Source: Sorangium aterium
GTDB taxonomy: Bacteria; Myxococcota_A; Polyangia; Polyangiales; Polyangiaceae
Direction of reading: 5' to 3'
DNA: 64,000 nucleotides
NCBI RefSeq assembly: GCF_028368935.1
Contig: NZ_JAQNDK010000001.1
Coordinates: forward strand, 1,860,001-1,924,000
In this document: positions 63,418-64,000 of the stretch, in pieces
How positions within the stretch are numbered: position 1 is the first letter of the stretch
Layout: the number at the start of each line of letters is the position of its first letter
Notes under the pieces: model-generated
Database searches by the model: none
What the model was told of the DNA's origin: nothing
What the model saw: the letters and a program-made list of their open reading frames with translations, nothing else
Position numbers and translations under genes: made by a program

Positions 63418-64000
63418 CTATTGCTGGCCGGTGGGATTGACGATGATCTCGACGCGCCGGTTGTTGGCCCGGCCCTCGGCGCTCGTGTTGTCCGCCACGG
63501 GGCGATCCGGCCCGTGGCCCACGGTCGCGATCTTGTCCCCGGGCAGCCCCGCCGTGATGAGGTGGGCCTTCACGGCGTCGGCGCGCTCCTGCGAGAGCTT
63601 GCGGTTCGCCTGCGCGGAGCCGGTCGAGTCGGTGTGCCCCTCGATCCTGATGGGCGGCGACCCCTGGTCCTTCAGCGTGGCCGCGACCTGGCTGAGCTTC
63701 TCCTTGGCGATCGGCAGGAGATCGGACTTGCCCGAGGCGAAGAGCACCGCGCCGGAGAGCGTGATGACCACGCCGCGCTTCTCCTCCTTCACCGCGGCGA
63801 TCTCCTTGAGGCTCGCGAGCGCCGCGTTCGCGACGCGCTCGGCCTCCCGCCGCGCCGCCTCGGCCTCCTGGCGGCCCTTCTCGGCCGCGGTGCGCGCGCT
63901 CTCGGCCTGCTGCCGCGCGCTCTCGGCCTGCTGCTGCGCGGTCTCGGCCTGGGCGCGCGCGAACCGCTCCCGCTCGATCTGCTGCTGGCCGCTGTGCAGC
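63418..64000 (-). CDS. OmpA-family protein with coiled coil (5' end outside the window)
   Basis: The C-terminal 193 residues of a cell-envelope protein whose start lies right of the window. The visible N-terminal part is an Ala/Glu/Arg/Gln-rich coiled coil with heptads (AQAETAQQQAESARQQAESA). It leads into an OmpA-like peptidoglycan-binding domain: GVVITLSGAVLFASGKSDLL, IRIEGHTDSTGSAQANRKLS, QERADAVKAHLITAGLPG and NRRVEIIV. The Asp in GHTDSTG and Arg in ANNRRVEI are the peptidoglycan-binding residues. It ends in NPTGQQ. Such coiled-coil OmpA proteins link outer membrane and wall. The stop is at 63418-63420. Confidence 0.93.
   Translation of the reverse strand, partial: LHSGQQQIERERFARAQAETAQQQAESARQQAESARTAAEKGRQEAEAARREAERVANAALASLKEIAAVKEEKRGVVITLSGAVLFASGKSDLLPIAKEKLSQVAATLKDQGSPPIRIEGHTDSTGSAQANRKLSQERADAVKAHLITAGLPGDKIATVGHGPDRPVADNTSAEGRANNRRVEIIVNPTGQQ

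Overview
The window is very GC-rich bacterial chromosomal DNA (about 70% or more by eye). It carries a gene set typical of large-genome myxobacteria, probably a Sorangium/Polyangiales-type organism. The signs are a eukaryote-like Ser/Thr kinase with a Pro/Ala-rich tail, a SUMF1-type lipoprotein, TPR/PEGA-like exported proteins, Gly/Ser-rich lipoprotein linkers, remnants of the Cys-rich 'CSDGVxNGDE' motif, and many orphan regulators. This assignment is inference from gene content. I found no rRNA, tRNA, intact insertion sequence or CRISPR array.

Layout. 1-8 kb: LysR regulator, SRPBCC protein, aldo/keto reductase, MBL-fold hydrolase, and a sugar ABC importer (binding lipoprotein plus two permeases, coupled by 4-bp overlaps, no ATPase gene). 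8-12 kb: TetR regulator divergent from an EmrAB-type efflux pair, with two CAAC-N5-GTTG operators between them. 12-20 kb: VanW protein, ThiS, gamma-carbonic anhydrase, MiaB, acyl-CoA synthetase, prolyl aminopeptidase and a host-attachment-family protein. 20-27 kb: a FadL-like outer-membrane protein coupled to a 1290-residue lipoprotein, then GlmU. 26.9-31.3 kb: a histidine kinase coupled to a response regulator fused to a PD-(D/E)XK nuclease-like domain, followed by an encapsulin operon (FmdB zinc ribbon, encapsulated ferritin, encapsulin shell) behind a perfect TGTGA-N6-TCACA site. 31-43 kb: GTP cyclohydrolase II, acyl-CoA dehydrogenase, a broken toxin-antitoxin pair, a beta-propeller lipoprotein, an RND efflux pair, a methyltransferase and an AraC regulator.

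43-46 kb is accessory and scrambled: an orphan lipoprotein, a truncated TPR gene joined out of frame to the tail of a Cys-rich protein gene, an AT-richer stretch, and an irregular array of a dyad-symmetric 17-bp sequence (CTCAACCTGGGTGAGCT). 46-54 kb: Ser/Thr kinase, TPR/PEGA protein, SUMF1 lipoprotein, a 5'-truncated PAS-STAS remnant, and a MutS-family ATPase with a membrane-anchored partner. 54-64 kb: a Fic-domain protein of lower GC, DNA polymerase III delta, a TonB-C-like protein, an ion transporter, an SDR oxidoreductase, a 717-residue orphan with an F-box-like N-terminus, a CPBP protease and a partial OmpA-type protein.

The strongest leads are the kinase/nuclease-regulator pair, the Fic protein, the repeat array and the encapsulin operon with its CRP-type site. 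Three convergent gene pairs overlap at their 3' ends by 24-35 bp, so the genome is compact despite its accessory content.
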